Shown piece by piece: positions 23,493 through 34,537 of a stretch of DNA of 64,000 nt. The stretch comes from Curtobacterium flaccumfaciens (GTDB lineage: Bacteria > Actinomycetota > Actinomycetes > Actinomycetales > Microbacteriaceae): contig CP121450.1 in NCBI GenBank assembly GCA_029689965.1, positions 186,001 to 250,000 of the forward strand. Direction: 5' to 3'. A program made the translations under genes and the position numbers. How positions within the stretch are numbered: the first letter of the stretch is position 1; each line of letters starts with the position of its first letter. The notes beneath the pieces are model-generated. The model saw nothing but the letters and a program-made list of their open reading frames with translations. It did no database searches and was not told the DNA's origin.

Positions 23493-23511
23493 TTAGGTAA
23501 GGCTAACCTCA
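23493..23511. promoter_or_regulatory. DtxR/IdeR/DmdR-type iron box of the siderophore operon
   Basis: TTAGGTAAGGCTAACCTCA matches 16 of 19 positions of the iron-box consensus TTAGGTTAGCCTAACCTAA. It overlaps the -10 hexamer TAGCCT of the decarboxylase promoter; a -35-like GTGACG lies 18 bp further upstream. Binding of the iron-loaded repressor would block transcription, so the operon should be expressed under iron starvation. Confidence 0.85.
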
Positions 23512-23620
23512 CCTTCCCGCGAACGTCACCCGAACGGGGGTGTTCTCCCAGGTCTCGGGCGTGGCGTGCGCATCGCTGGGCATGCCGGACGCTGCCCGCC
23601 GGGAGACGCCGGGATGTACG

Positions 23621-23640
23621 GACCCTCAGCCCGAGGGGTC
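23621..23640 (-). terminator. Small hairpin at the pcrA stop
   Basis: GACCCTC (23621-23627) pairs with GAGGGGTC (23633-23640) with one bulge. It overlaps the pcrA stop codon. It is a weak candidate. Confidence 0.3.
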
Positions 23641-26097
23641 AGAGCTTCTCGATGGGGGCGATCTTGATCAGGAGCTTCTTGCGCCCAGCGGAGTCGAACG
23701 CGATCTCCGCGATGCGCTTCGCCCCGACCCCGGTGACCGCGGACACGGTGCCCTCGCCGAAGTCGACGTGCTTGATGCGGTCGCCCGCCTCGAGCTCCAT
23801 GTCGCCGTTGTCGCGGACCTGGCCGGACACCCGGTTCGCCCACTCCGTCTTCGGGCGCGTCTTCTGCGCGGCCGCCGCACGGTCGTACGAGCCACCGCCC
23901 CAGCCACCACCACCGCGGTAGCCGCCACCGCCGCCCGCGCCGCCGATGCCGCCACCACGTTGGGCGTTGAGCGCCCGTGGCTCGGTGCCACCCCGGCTGT
24001 TCGCCATGCCCGGGGACTGCTTCCACTCGATGAGCCCCTCGGGGATCTCCTGCAGGAAGCGGGAGGGCATCGCCACGTTCACGTCGCCGAACTGGGCACG
24101 GGTCATCGCGAGCGACAGGAAGAGCGACTTCTTCGCGCGGGTGATGCCCACGTAGAAGAGCCGGCGTTCCTCGGACGGGCCGCCCGGCTCGTTCGCCGAC
24201 ATCCGGTGCGGCAGCAGGTCTTCCTCGACGCCGGTGAGGAACACCGCGTCGTACTCGAGGCCCTTCGCCGTGTGCAGCGTCATGAGCGACACCGTGCCCG
24301 AGGAGTCGTCGAGCTCGTCGGCCGCAGCGACGAGCGAGACCTCGGTCAGGAAGTCGGACAGCGTTCCCTCGGGGTTGTTCTTCTGGAACTCCCGCGTCAC
24401 CGCGACGAGTTCGTCGATGTTGTCGGCACGAGCGGCGTCCTGCGCGTCCGGCGACTTCCGGAGGTTCTCGAGCAGGCCGGAGCCGTCGAGCAGCTGCGCG
24501 AGCGTGTCGACGACCGGCTGGGTCGGCGCCTTCTCGGACACGGTGTCGAGCAGCTCCGCGAACGCCGTGATGGCCGTGCGCACCTTCGGGCCGAACCCGA
24601 GCTCGTCGGCGTGCCGGAGCGCGTCCCGCATCGTCGTCTCGTGCTCGTCGGCGTAGCGCTGCAGCGTCGTCTCCGTGACGGCGCCGATACCGCGCTTCGG
24701 GACGTTGAGGATCCGCCGGAGGGCCATCGGGTCGGCGGGGTTCGCCACGGTGATCAGGTACGCCATGGCGTCCTTGATCTCGGCACGCTCGTAGAACTTC
24801 GTGCCGCCGAGCACCCGGTACGGGATCGCCGCACGGATGAAGATCTCCTCCAGCGCACGGGTCTGCGAGTTCGTCCGGTAGAAGACCGCCATGTCGCGGT
24901 AGTCCGTCCGGCGTCGTGCAGCCGCTGGATCTCGTCGGCGACGAACTGGGCCTCGTCGTGGCCGGTGTAGCCCGTGAACCCGACGATCTTGTCGCCGGCG
25001 CCGACGTCGGTGAACAGGTTCTTCGCCTGCCGGTCGAAGTTGTTCGCGATGACGGCGTTCGCCGCGTCGAGGATGTTCTGCGTCGACCGGTAGTTCTGCT
25101 CGAGCAGGATCACCTTCGAGTTCGGGAAGTCGCGTTCGAACTCGACGATGTTGCGGATGTCCGCCCCGCGGAACGCGTAGATCGACTGGTCCGAGTCGCC
25201 GACGACCGTCAGCGACGCGGGAGCGATCGAGCCGTCGGCCTCGCGCATGCGCGCCACGTGCTGCCCGGAGTCCTCGAGCTTGTCGACCTGCTCGACGGGG
25301 ACCGGCCGGGTGAGCTCGCGGATCAGGGCGTACTGCGCGTGGTTGGTGTCCTGGTACTCGTCGACCAGGACGAACCGGAACCGGCGCTGGTAGAGCGCGG
25401 CGACCTCGGGGAAGGCACGGAACAGGAACACCGTCTGGCCGATGAGGTCGTCGAAGTCGAACGCGTTCGCCCGACGCAGCTCGTTCGTGTAGCGACGGAA
25501 CACCTCGGTGAACATGACCTCTTGCGGGTCGTTCGCGTTGATGTTCCGTGCGTAGGAGTCGATGTCCTGCAGCTCGTTCTTAAGCTTCGAGATCTTCGAC
25601 GCCGCGGCACCGACGGTGAGACCGAGCGAATCCGCCTCGAGCTCCTTGATGATCCGCTTGAGCAGGGCACGGGAGTCGGCGGAGTCGTAGATCGTGAACG
25701 ACTGCGGGAACCCGAAACGTTCCGCTTCGCGACGGAGGATCCGGACGCACGCGGAGTGGAACGTCGAGATCCACATCCCCTCGGCGGCCTGACCGACCAG
25801 GGCCTGCACGCGTTCGCGCATCTCGGCGGCGGCCTTGTTCGTGAACGTGATCGCCAGGATCTGCGACGGCCACGCTTCGCGGTTGGCGAGCAGCAGCGCG
25901 ATCCGGCGGGTGAGCACGCTCGTCTTGCCGGAGCCCGCGCCGGCGACGATCAGCAGGGACTCACCGCGGTACTCGACGGCTTCCTTCTGCTGGGGGTTCA
26001 GACCCGCGGTGAACGGGTCGTCGTACGCGCGGGCAGCGGCGCCGGAACCGTCAGCACGGCCGGGCGTCGAGTCGAAGGGGTCGAGCACGATCGTCAT
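23639..26097 (-). CDS. pcrA: UvrD/PcrA family 3'-5' DNA helicase
   Basis: PcrA is the superfamily 1A helicase of repair and replication restart. Motifs in order: Q-motif GLNPQQKEAVEY, Walker A VAGAGSGKTSVLT, Ia ITFTNKAAAEMRERV, II VDEYQDTN, III VVGDSDQSIYAFRGAD, IV QNYRST, V TLHTAKGLEYD, VI RRLFYVGITRAK. A glycine-rich linker (GGAGGGGGYRGGGGWGGG) precedes a Tudor-like C-terminal domain (GDRIKHVDFGEGTVSAV) that in PcrA contacts RNA polymerase. A missing base near 24908 breaks the frame; repaired length is 819 aa. TAGACT (26107-26112) lies 9 nt before the ATG. It converges towards the siderophore operon start. Confidence 0.95.
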
Positions 26098-26109
26098 GTC
26101 CGGGACAGT

Positions 26110-27120
26110 CTAGGCGCGACCCCCGACAGCCGAGCGGGCCAGCACCGCCAGGTCCGTGTGGTCGGCGAAGACCCCGTCGACCCCGGTCCGGACGATCGAC
26201 GTGAACCAGCGCTCCCAGTCCCGAACGCGGCGACCTCGCCGCCGCGACGGAGCGGTGCAGGCAGGAAGCGGTTCTCCGGGCGGAGCGTCCACGTGTACAC
26301 GGCGAGCCCGGACTCGTGCGCACGGTCCACGATCGCGCTCCGCACCGGCGTCGGGTCGTCGAGCGCCACGCTGTCCGTGCCCGCCATCACCGTGGCGACC
26401 GCGAGGCTGATCCCGTGGAACTCGGTCGAGAGCGAGGTGAGCGCGTCCTCGGACCGCTCCGCGGCGTACGTGGGGGCCAGCGAGCCGTGTGACGCGACCT
26501 CGTCCGGGGCGCTGCCACGTGCCTCCTGGAGGTACACGAGCCGACCACCCGTCCCACGCGAGCGGAGGTCGCGGAGCACGCCCTTCTCGAAGCACTCGAC
26601 CGTGAGCCGCTCGTCGCCGCGCCACCCGGCGTCACCGAGGACGCCGTCGAGCAGCTCGTCCATCGGGAACCCGGCGCGGTGGAAGAAGTCGGCGTGCTTG
26701 ACCTCGGCGACGAGCCCGACCGGGCGCGGTGCCGCGTCGAGGATGCCGAGCAGGTCCTCGAGGCGCAGGACCGGCTCCTCGCCGTCGTGCTCCGCCGAAC
26801 CCGGACGCAGTGCGGGCAGGCGTTCCCGGGTCCGGAGCGTCTGCAGTTCGACCCACGTGAAGTCTTCGGTGAACCAGCCGGTCAGCGTCTGCCCGTCGAC
26901 GGTCTTCGTCGTGCGCAGGTGCCGGAACTCCGGATGGTCGGCCACGTCGGTCGTACCCGAGATCTCGTTCTCGTGGCGGAGGACCAGCACGCCGTCCCGC
27001 GTCGGTACCAGGTCCGGTTCGATCGCGTCGGCGCCGAGGCTCGATCGCGAGCTCGTACGCGCTCCGCGAGTGCTCGGGACGGTAGCCGGACGCGCCGCGG
27101 TGGGCGATCACCAGGGTCAT
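26110..27120 (-). CDS. Glycerophosphodiester phosphodiesterase
   Basis: The N-terminus TLVIAHRGASGYRPEHS has the GDPD catalytic HRG and the metal-binding E region; DLVPTRDGVLVLRHENEI gives the second His. It hydrolyses glycerophosphodiesters to glycerol-3-phosphate and an alcohol. No signal peptide is visible, so the protein is probably cytoplasmic. Two indels (an extra C near 27043 and a missing base near 26224) break it; repaired length is 336 aa. A TAGGGT box (27127-27132) lies 6 nt before the ATG at 27120, placing transcription start at or next to it. It lies 12 bp upstream of pcrA, which has its own -10-like box. Confidence 0.85.
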
Positions 27121-27243
27121 GGCCAGACCCTACTGGCCGGTCGTGACCGCGACGTGGGACCGGCGTCCCGAGAGGTGTGTCCGCCGACACATCCTCCCCG
27201 CCGGACGGTCTGGTTCGCAGCCCCCACGGCCACGATCCGGAGC

Positions 27244-28154
27244 ATGACCGTCCGAGCCCTCTCCACCGCCGTCGAGCACCGGATCGACCGGGCCGCCAGG
27301 CGGGTCCTCGACGCGGGCCACCAGCCGCACCGGCCGGGGCGGGTCCTCGTCACCGAGTTCCTCGTGTTCGGCGCGAAGCAGGCCTGGGCGTGCGCGTTCG
27401 GCGGTCTGCTGCTCGCGACCATGGCGATCGTGCACCTCACCGTCCCCGCCGGCGCACGCAACGACGTGCTCACGGTGGCTGCCGTGCTGCTGCAGGCCGG
27501 GATGCTCGTGTTCGGTCTCGAGACGGTCCGGGAACTCCGCGTCGTCCTCCTCTTCCACGTGGTCGGCACCATGATGGAGGTGTTCAAGACCCACATGGGC
27601 TCCTGGGCCTACGACCCCTCGGGCGTGCTGGTCCTGCTCGGGGTGCCACTGTTCTCCGGGTTCATGTACGGCGCGGTCGGGTCGTACATGGTGCGGGTGG
27701 TGCGGCTGTTCGACCTGCGCTTCGACCGGTACCCCCGGCAGTGGTTGCTCGCAGTCGTCGCCGGTGCGATCTACCTGAACTTCTTCGGCACCACTTCGTG
27801 TGGGACGCACGGTACGTCCTGCTCGCGCTCGTCGGGCTCCTGTTCGTGCGGACGACCATGCACGTACGGATCCACCGGTCGGTGCTGCGGATGCCGGTGC
27901 TCGTCGCGATGGGGCTCGTCGCACTGTTCATCTGGCTGGCCGAGAACGTCGCGACGTGGGCGGGCGCGTGGTCCTACCCGGCGCAGGCGGCGGCCTGGGA
28001 ACCGGTCGCGCCCACGAAGATCGTCGCCTGGCTGCTGCTCATGACCATCTCGGTCGCCCTCGTGACGTGGCTGTACCCCGCGGCCGGTCCCGAGACGACG
28101 ACCGCCCGTTCCCGAGCGCGGTCACCCCGTCTGCACGGCTCTGAGGTCCTGTGA
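27244..28154 (+). CDS. DUF817 family membrane protein
   Basis: After repair of one missing base near 27792 this is a 303-aa polytopic membrane protein matching DUF817 (YoaT-like): LVTEFLVFGAKQAWACAFG, VGTMMEVFKTHMGSWAYD, and FIWLAENVATWAGAWSYP. The family function is unknown. About eight hydrophobic segments are visible. The start at 27244 is divergent from the GDPD gene; CACGATC 7 nt upstream may serve as a -10 box. The stop lies inside the first copy of a 19-bp tandem duplication and converges with the GH3 gene. Confidence 0.8.
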
Positions 28155-30609
28155 CGGCTCTGAGGTCCTGTGACGAGGTACCGACGAACACCTGCGACGG
28201 CACGGTGATCGGTTCCCAGCGGCCCGCCCCCGTGTCCCACCGGCGGAACGCCGTGTCGGCCACCGTGATCGAGACCTCGGCGGACGCTCCCGCGACCAGT
28301 TCGCACGCCGATGCACCGGCGAACCACGGGACCGCGTACGCAGCGCCGGCCGCCGGGTGTGCGACGAAGACCTGGAGGACGACCCGCCCGCGTCGGGAGC
28401 CGGTGTTCCGCACGGGAACGGTGACGCTGGTCCCCGTGCGGGTGGAGTCGGCGCGAGCCTGACCGACGTCCCACGTCGTGTAACCGAGACCGTGCCCGAA
28501 CGGGTACGCGGGTACGGTTCCGGACCGCATGCAGGCGCGATGGCCGATGTCGAGCCCTTCCCGGTAGACCACGTCGCCGTCCTCCGGGAACGGGGAGGGC
28601 AACCCGTCCTCGCCGGACGGGAAGGTCACGGGCAGGCGTCCGCCGGGTTCGGCGGCACCCGTGAGGACGTCCGCGATCGCGTGCCCCGTCTCCTGTCCGC
28701 CGAACCAGGGGAGGACGATCGCCGCGACCTCGTCCCGCCAGGCAGGAGCACGGGAGCGCCCGCGTTCACGACCACGACCGTCCGCGGGTTCACCGCCGCG
28801 ACCGCGCGGACGAGGTCGTCCTGCCTGCCGGGGAGGGCGAGGTCGGTCCGGTCGAAGCCCTCCGCCTCGTTCTCGGCGCTCGTCCCGACGAACACCACCG
28901 CGACGTCCGACGAGCGGGCCACCTCGACGGCGTCCGCGATCATCCGGTCCGCGTCCGGGACGGCGGTGTCGAACCCGACGCGGAGCGCCGCCACCGTCCG
29001 CGGGGCGGTCGGTAGGTGAACTCCACGTCGACGGGACGGTCGGATCGCATGTCGAGTTCGACGACGGCCTGGGGAGGCAACGACATGCCGAGCACCGCGT
29101 CGTCGTTGATCGGCAGCAGGTCGTCGTCGAGACGGACCGCGCCGTCCACCGTCAGCAGCGCGTGACCCACTCCCGCGGCCGAGAGCAGGTGGGCGCCGTC
29201 CCGCTCCACGGTGATCGTGGTGCGCAGCCGGATCGCCGACACCTCGTCCTCGGGCACGCCGTCCGGGTACCCCATGCCGTACACGAGGGTGTCCGGCCGG
29301 TCCCGGACCTCGGCGCCGACCACCGTTCCGTCGGCACGGAGGAACTCGACCAGGACGACCCCGTCACCGCCCGGAGCACGCCCGTTCGCCGAGGTGAGCG
29401 GCCGGAGGAGCGACGACGGTCGCGCGCCCTCCGCGTACCGCACGTCCACACCGGGCAGCGCGTCGGTCAGGGCGTCGACGGGTGGGACCGCGTCGGGTGC
29501 GACGACCGCGGCGCTGCCGCCCCCGTTCGTCCGGGGCGTCCTGGCAGCGGGGCCGATCACGGCGATCGAGCCGGTCGCGGACGGATCGAGCGGGAGGACT
29601 CCGCCCTCGTTCCGGAGCAGCACCGTGCCGAGCGCAGCCGTCTCCCGCAGCGTGCGCCGTACTGTCGGGTCCTCGGGGTGCGGGGGCGACGCCAGGAGGG
29701 CACGGTCGACGAGCGGGGCGATGCCGTCGAGCGCACCGACACGCGCTCCGAGACGGAGCAGCCTGACCACCTTCTCGTCGATCGACGACTCGGGGACCTC
29801 GCCCGCGCGCACGGCTTCGACCAGTCCGTCCGCCCACCGGGTATGCGGACCCGGCATGGCGAGGTCCGTCCCGGCGCGAGCGGACGCCGCGACACTGCGG
29901 ATCGCTCCCCAGTCCGAGACGACGAAGCCGTCGAAGCCCCATTCCTCCCGCAGGAGCTCCTCCAGGATCTCCGAATGGACGACGGGCGTTCCGTTGAGCC
30001 GGTTGTACGACGCCATCACACCGAGACCGCCGGCCGCCACCACCGCTTCGAACGGGAGCAGGTACGCCTCGCGGAGCACGCGTTCCTCGATCACGGAGTT
30101 CGAGTGCAGCCGATCCGTCTCCGACTCGTTGCCGACGAAGTGCTTGACCGCCGTGGCCACCCCCTCCGCCTGCATGCCGGACACCATCGCAGCGCCCGTC
30201 CGCGCGGTGAGCAACGGATCCTCGCTGAACGCCTCGAAGTGACGGCCGCCGAACGGACTGCGCTGCAGGTTGACGACGGGCCCGAGGACGACGTCGACGC
30301 CCTTCCGTCTCGCCTCCCCGCCGATGATCGCGCCCATCGCCTGCGCGACCGCGGGATCGAACGTCGCGGCGATGGCGGTCGCCGACGGCGTGTTGATCGA
30401 CGTGTCGCGCTCGGTCCAGCGGACGCCCCGGACACCGACCGTCCCGTCCGAGAGGACGATCGACCGCAACCCGATCGAGGCATCCGGGTAGGTGCTCCAG
30501 TGGTCGCGACCGGAGAGGAGCCGGACCTTCCGCTCGAGGGGAAGGCGCCGACCCTGGCACGGATCTCCGCATCCGTCCTGGTGGCATCCGAGCTGGGGAT
30601 CGTCGGCAT
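28039..30609 (-). CDS. Glycoside hydrolase family 3 beta-glucosidase-type enzyme
   Basis: The GH3 (alpha/beta)8 domain shows RHFEAFSEDPLLTARTGAAM, AVKHFVGNESETDR and the nucleophile Asp in FDGFVVSDWGAIRS. The second domain includes VLLRNEGGVLPLDP and VAVVFVGTSAENEAEG, with an inserted PA14-like segment and a C-terminal fibronectin III-like domain (GSRRGRVVLQVFV). It probably releases terminal sugars from plant or microbial beta-glycosides inside the cell, as no signal peptide is seen. Missing bases near 30539, 29012 and 28737 break the frame; repaired length is about 857 aa. The 3' end is altered by the 19-bp duplication. About 230 bp upstream of the start carry no gene but hold two GCACAAC repeats. 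Confidence 0.85.
28137..28174. repeat. 19-bp perfect tandem duplication at a convergent gene junction
   Basis: GGCTCTGAGGTCCTGTGAC occurs twice back to back (28137-28155, 28156-28174). With a single copy the GH3 protein would end SSQDLRAVQTG at 28122. With two copies its frame runs on to 28039, antisense to the DUF817 gene. Confidence 0.85.
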
Positions 30610-30735
30610 CTGCTGTCCTCGACGTCGGGCCGCCCTGCCCGTCGTCGGCGTTCAGCGATCCCGGGCACGAAGCAGCGTCCGTGCGAGCGGGGTTCGCGGT
30701 CGGGGACGACCGCTGCGAGCAGGCCCGCTCAGTGT

Positions 30736-30762
30736 GCACAACGTCTGCCTACGACGCACAAC
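30736..30762. promoter_or_regulatory. Direct repeats upstream of the GH3 gene, possible operator
   Basis: GCACAAC occurs at 30736-30742 and 30756-30762, a 20-bp period (about two helical turns), within the gene-free 30610-30842 spacer. This could be an operator for a sugar-responsive repressor. The evidence is only the repeat and its position. Confidence 0.3.
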
Positions 30763-30842
30763 CTACTGCTTCCCACGCCCCGCGTCATCCCCGACGCCGG
30801 CGGCACTGCAGCGTCGCGACGGATCACAGGGGTCGCGACGGA

Positions 30843-31124
30843 TCAGGTGACGCGGCGCCGGACGACGAGGTCCCACCCCGCGGCCTGCACCGGCAGCACG
30901 TCCACCGCCCACACCCGATCCGGGATGGCCGTGCCGGCTGCCGTCCGGTGGGCCGGGACGGCCAGCGCCAGCGCCTCGTCGCCCGAACCACGGTCCAGCA
31001 GTTCCGCCACGACGGTGGGGCCGTCCGCGAACGCCAGCTCGACCGCGGCGGCCCGGACGGCCCCGGAGCCGCCGACGATCCGACATCCGGGGTAGAGGTG
31101 GCTCCGCGTGCAGCGCATCTTCAT
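30843..31124 (-). CDS. Hypothetical protein, 93 aa
   Basis: This intact ORF has no family I recognise. It starts MKMRCTRSHLYPGC and reads as a small beta-rich soluble domain with alternating hydrophobics (AAVELAFADGPTVVAELL, RVWAVDVLPVQAAGWDLVV). No signal peptide or membrane helix is visible. Codon third positions are GC-rich as in its neighbours. A weak AGG precedes the ATG at 31124. It lies between the GH3 gene upstream region and the Bax-inhibitor-like gene, from which it is divergent. Confidence 0.5.
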   Translation of the reverse strand: MKMRCTRSHLYPGCRIVGGSGAVRAAAVELAFADGPTVVAELLDRGSGDEALALAVPAHRTAAGTAIPDRVWAVDVLPVQAAGWDLVVRRRVT

Positions 31125-31305
31125 CGTGCCTGTCTACCGGGGTCGACACCGGTCGGTGTCACCACGGAATCGAGGGGTGGTTTCCCAGCGTTCGATGCCA
31201 TCGTTGGCCCACGCCGACGCGCTTCCGCTCGCCGCGAATCCTCAGCCTTCCGTGACCGACCACGCCTAGGCTGAGAGGACTCGAATCTCCAAGGAAGAGG
31301 ACACC

Positions 31306-32167
31306 ATGGCCTTCAAGCCCGGCTTCGACCAGTCCCCGCCTTCAACGACGCGGGCCGGAACGCCTGGGGCGCCGGTCAGCAGCAGGCCGGCTGGGTCAGA
31401 CGCCGCAGCAGGCGCAGGGCGGCATGTCGCCCGAGCAGCTGCAGTACCTGTACGACCGGCCATCGGCCAGCACCGTCGACACGGACCGCATGTCGTACGA
31501 GGACACGATCGTCAAGACGCTGCTCGCGTTCGGCGTGCTGATCGTCGGTGCGGTCGCCGGCTGGAACCTGCCGCCGATCGTCTGGATCGTCGGTGCGATC
31601 GTCGGTTTCGTGCTGGCGCTCGTGAACACCTTCAAGAAGAAGCCGTCGCCGGGTCTGGTGCTGGCGTACGCGTTCTTCGAGGGCCTGTTCGTCGGCGGCA
31701 TCTCGAACTACTTCCAGACCGCACTCCCGCAGGCGGACGGCATCGTCGCGCAGGCCGTGTTCGGCACCCTCGGGGTGTTCGCAGTCACGCTGCTGCTGTT
31801 CCTCTCGGGCAAGGTCCGCGCGACGCCGAAGCTCACCCGGTTCTTCCTCATTGCGATGGTCGGGTACATGGCGTTCTCCCTCGTGAACCTCGTCCTGATG
31901 TGGACGGGCGTCACGAAGACGGCGTTCGGGCTCATGGGCACGACGGTCTTCGGTATCCCGCTGGGCGTCGTGATCGGTATCTTCGTGGTGCTGATGGCCG
32001 CCTACTCGCTGATCCTCGACTTCGACCGGATCAAGACGGGCGTCCAGCGCGGTGCTCCGAAGATCTACGCGTGGACAGCCGCCTTCGGCCTGATCGTCAC
32101 CCTCGTGTGGCTCTACCTGGAGATCCTGCGCATCCTCGCGATCATCGCGAGCAGCCAGCGCAACTAG
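31306..32167 (+). CDS. Bax inhibitor-1 / YccA family membrane protein
   Basis: A polar Gln-rich N-terminus (GWGQTPQQAQGGMSPEQLQ after repair) is followed by seven hydrophobic segments. AYAFFEGLFVGGISNYF and DFDRIKTGVQRGAPK are typical of the YccA/BI-1 group, membrane proteins linked to calcium leak or protease regulation in other organisms. Two missing bases near 31338 and 31393 break the N-terminal part; repaired length is 287 aa. TAGGCT (31267-31272) is a clear -10 box and AAGGAAGAGG a ribosome site, so this gene has a short leader. A strong terminator follows the stop. Confidence 0.85.
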
Positions 32168-32207
32168 CAGCAGGCGCAACGAGCCGCCAGCGCGACGAGC
32201 TCCGACC

Positions 32208-32241
32208 CGAAGGGCCCCGGCGAACACGCCGGGGCCCTTCG
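32208..32241 (+). terminator. Terminator after the Bax-inhibitor-like gene
   Basis: A perfect 15-bp GC-rich stem (32208-32222 with 32227-32241) has loop AACA and is followed by TCGTCG rather than a T-run. Confidence 0.8.
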
Positions 32242-32455
32242 TCGTCGCTGGCGCGGCAGCGTTCCCGTCGAGTGGGCCTTTTCCGTCATGCTCGTCGGGT
32301 CCAGCCGCCGCTACCGCCCGTTCGGCGCACACATGCGGCGCGTCGTGCCCGTTCGCGGATGGTGTGCGGGGATGGGGACACGGGCACTGGGATGGGGACG
32401 GGCGCACGGGCATGGCACGGCACCGGCTCACGGCGCGGGCGACCGGGCACGCGAA

Positions 32456-32488
32456 GGGGCCCGGCACGCGTGGTGCGTGCCGGGCCCC
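32456..32488 (-). terminator. Terminator after guaA
   Basis: A perfect 14-bp stem (32456-32469 with 32475-32488) and a 5-nt loop lie just downstream of the guaA stop. Together with the previous hairpin it brackets a gene-free spacer (32242-32455) with only low-complexity GGGATGGGGAC-like sequence. Confidence 0.75.
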
Positions 32489-32503
32489 GTCAGCGCGGGA
32501 GGA

Positions 32504-34084
32504 CTACTCCCACTCGATCGTCCCCGGCGGCTTCGACGTGACGTCGAGCACGACACGGTTCACGTCGGACACCTCGTTCGTGATGCGGTTCGAGATCTTC
32601 GCGAGCGTGTCGTACGGCAGGCGTGTCCAGTCGGCGGTCATGGCGTCCTCCGACGAGACCGGACGGAGCACGATCGGGTGGCCGTACGTGCGCCCGTCGC
32701 CCTGGACGCCGACGGAGCGGACGTCGGCGAGCAGGACGACCGGGCACTGCCAGATCTCGTCGTCGAGCCCGGCCGCCGTCAGTTCTTCACGGGCGATCTT
32801 GTCGGCGGCGCGGAGCAGTTCGAGACGGTCCTTCGTCACCGAGCCCACGATGCGGATGCCCAGGCCGGGCCCGGGGAACGGCTGACGGCCGACGATGACC
32901 TCGGGCAGCCCAAGCTCTCGACCGACGGCGCGGACCTCGTCCTTGAACAGCGTGCGGAGCGGTTCGACGAGCTCGAACGTCATGTCCTCGGGCAGACCGC
33001 CGACGTTGTGGTGCGACTTGATGTTCGCCGTGCCCGAGCCGCCGCCGGACTCGACGACGTCGGGGTAGAGCGTGCCCTGCACGAGGAACTTCACCGCGGT
33101 GTCGGAGTCGGAGGCCCTGGCCTCGAGCACGAGCGCCTCGGCAGCAGCCTCGAACGTGCGGATGAACTCCCGCCCGATGATCTTGCGCTTCTGCTCCGGG
33201 TCGCTCACGCCGGCGAGGGCGTCGAGGAACTGCTGCTCGGCGTCGACCGTGACGAGCCGGACACCGGTGGAGGCGACGTAGTCCTCTTCCACCTGCTTGC
33301 GCTCGTCGGCGCGGAGGAGGCCGTGGTCGACGAAGACGCAGGTGAGCTGGTCGCCGACGGCCTTGTGCACCAGGGCGGCGGCCACGGCGGAGTCGACCCC
33401 GCCGGAGAGCCCGGCGATCACGCGCGCGGATCCGACCTGCTCGCGGATGCGCTCGACCTGCTCCTCGATGACGTTCGCGGAGTTCCAGTCACCGGGGAGC
33501 CCGGCAGCGCGGTGCAGGAAGTTCTCGAGGACGGCCTGGCCGTACGCGGAGTGCTTCACCTCGGGATGCCACTGCACGCCGTAGAGCTTCCGCTCGTCGG
33601 ACGCGAAGGCGGCGACGGGCGTCGAGGCGCTCGATGCGAGGACGTCGAAGCCCGCGGGCGCCTTGGCCACGGAGTCGCCGTGCGACATCCACGTGACCTG
33701 GGACGCCGGCTGGTCGCCGAGCAGCACGCTGTCGCCACCGGTCACGGTCACGTCCGTCGCGCCGTACTCCCGCTGCCCGGTGTGCGCGACCTCGCCGCCG
33801 AGCGCCGAGGCCATGGCCTGGAAGCCGTAGCAGATGCCGAGCACGGGGACCCCGAGATCGAGGATCTCGCCGTCGAGCGAGGGCGCGCCGGGCTCGTACA
33901 CCGACGAGGGGCCACCGGACAGCACGATGGCGGCCGGGTCCTTCGCGCGGATCTCATCCGCCGTGATCGAGTGCGGGACGATCTCGCTGTAGACGTTCGC
34001 CTCACGGACCCGTCGCGCGATGAGCTGCGCGTACTGGGCTCCGAAGTCGACGACGAGGACGGGACGCTGTTCGGTCTCGCTCAC
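32504..34084 (-). CDS. guaA: GMP synthase (glutamine-hydrolysing)
   Basis: GuaA converts XMP to GMP with glutamine as nitrogen donor. The reading frame is intact at 526 aa. The class I amidotransferase domain has the catalytic Cys in [12 protein letters not shown] and the His-Glu in YGVQWHPEV. The ATP-pyrophosphatase has the P-loop [16 protein letters not shown], and the dimerisation domain ends [17 protein letters not shown]. The GTG start at 34084 overlaps the stop of the DUF3817 gene (GTGA), so guaA is co-transcribed with it. A terminator follows. Together with guaB and GuaB3 in this window, most of the guanine branch is present. Confidence 0.97.
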   Translation of the reverse strand: MSETEQRPVLVVDFGAQYAQLIARRVREANVYSEIVPHSITADEIRAKDPAAIVLSGGPSSVYEPGAPSLDGEILDLGVPVLGICYGFQAMASALGGEVAHTGQREYGATDVTVTGGDSVLLGDQPASQVTWMSHGDSVAKAPAGFDVLASSASTPVAAFASDERKLYGVQWHPEVKHSAYGQAVLENFLHRAAGLPGDWNSANVIEEQVERIREQVGSARVIAGLSGGVDSAVAAALVHKAVGDQLTCVFVDHGLLRADERKQVEEDYVASTGVRLVTVDAEQQFLDALAGVSDPEQKRKIIGREFIRTFEAAAEALVLEARASDSDTAVKFLVQGTLYPDVVESGGGSGTANIKSHHNVGGLPEDMTFELVEPLRTLFKDEVRAVGRELGLPEVIVGRQPFPGPGLGIRIVGSVTKDRLELLRAADKIAREELTAAGLDDEIWQCPVVLLADVRSVGVQGDGRTYGHPIVLRPVSSEDAMTADWTRLPYDTLAKISNRITNEVSDVNRVVLDVTSKPPGTIEWE

Positions 34085-34527
34085 CGAGCGGCCTCCTTCT
34101 CACGCTGCTGCGCAGCGGTCAGCTCGTGGTAGGTGTCCATGGCGATCTTCTGCATGCGGTGCTCGACCACGAAGGACATGAACGGGATGACGCCCCCGAG
34201 GGCGATGAGCAGGAAGCGGATCGGCTTCCAACGCATGATGCTCCACAGACGGAAGTCGGTGAAGAGGTAGAGCACGTACAGCCAGCCGTGGGCGATGAGG
34301 ATGCCGATCGACAGGTTGAACGTGCCCGGTTCCTTGCCCGCCGTGCCCTCCGGCACGAAGAACGCGCCGCCGCCGAGCTGCATCTCGCGGTGCAGCGGCG
34401 TGTACTTCAGGAGCATCTCGGCCACCAGGGCGAGCAGCAGCACACCGGTGATGTACGCGGAGACGCGGTACCACTTCACCGCACCCGGGATCTTCGGGAT
34501 GTCGCGGGTTCGGACGGTCAGAGCCAT
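34081..34527 (-). CDS. DUF3817 family membrane protein
   Basis: This intact protein has four transmembrane segments: [18 protein letters not shown], then [20 protein letters not shown] and [17 protein letters not shown]. It matches DUF3817 (YdzA-like). It is commonly found between SURF1 and guaA in actinobacteria, but its function is unknown. An ATG at 34536 lies inside the -10 box TAGGAT (34535-34540), so the ATG at 34527, 7 nt after the box, is the likely leaderless start; the product is then 148 aa, [15 protein letters not shown]. It overlaps guaA by 4 nt. Confidence 0.8.
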   Translation of the reverse strand: MALTVRTRDIPKIPGAVKWYRVSAYITGVLLLALVAEMLLKYTPLHREMQLGGGAFFVPEGTAGKEPGTFNLSIGILIAHGWLYVLYLFTDFRLWSIMRWKPIRFLLIALGGVIPFMSFVVEHRMQKIAMDTYHELTAAQQREKEAAR

Positions 34528-34537
34528 ATCGGCCATC

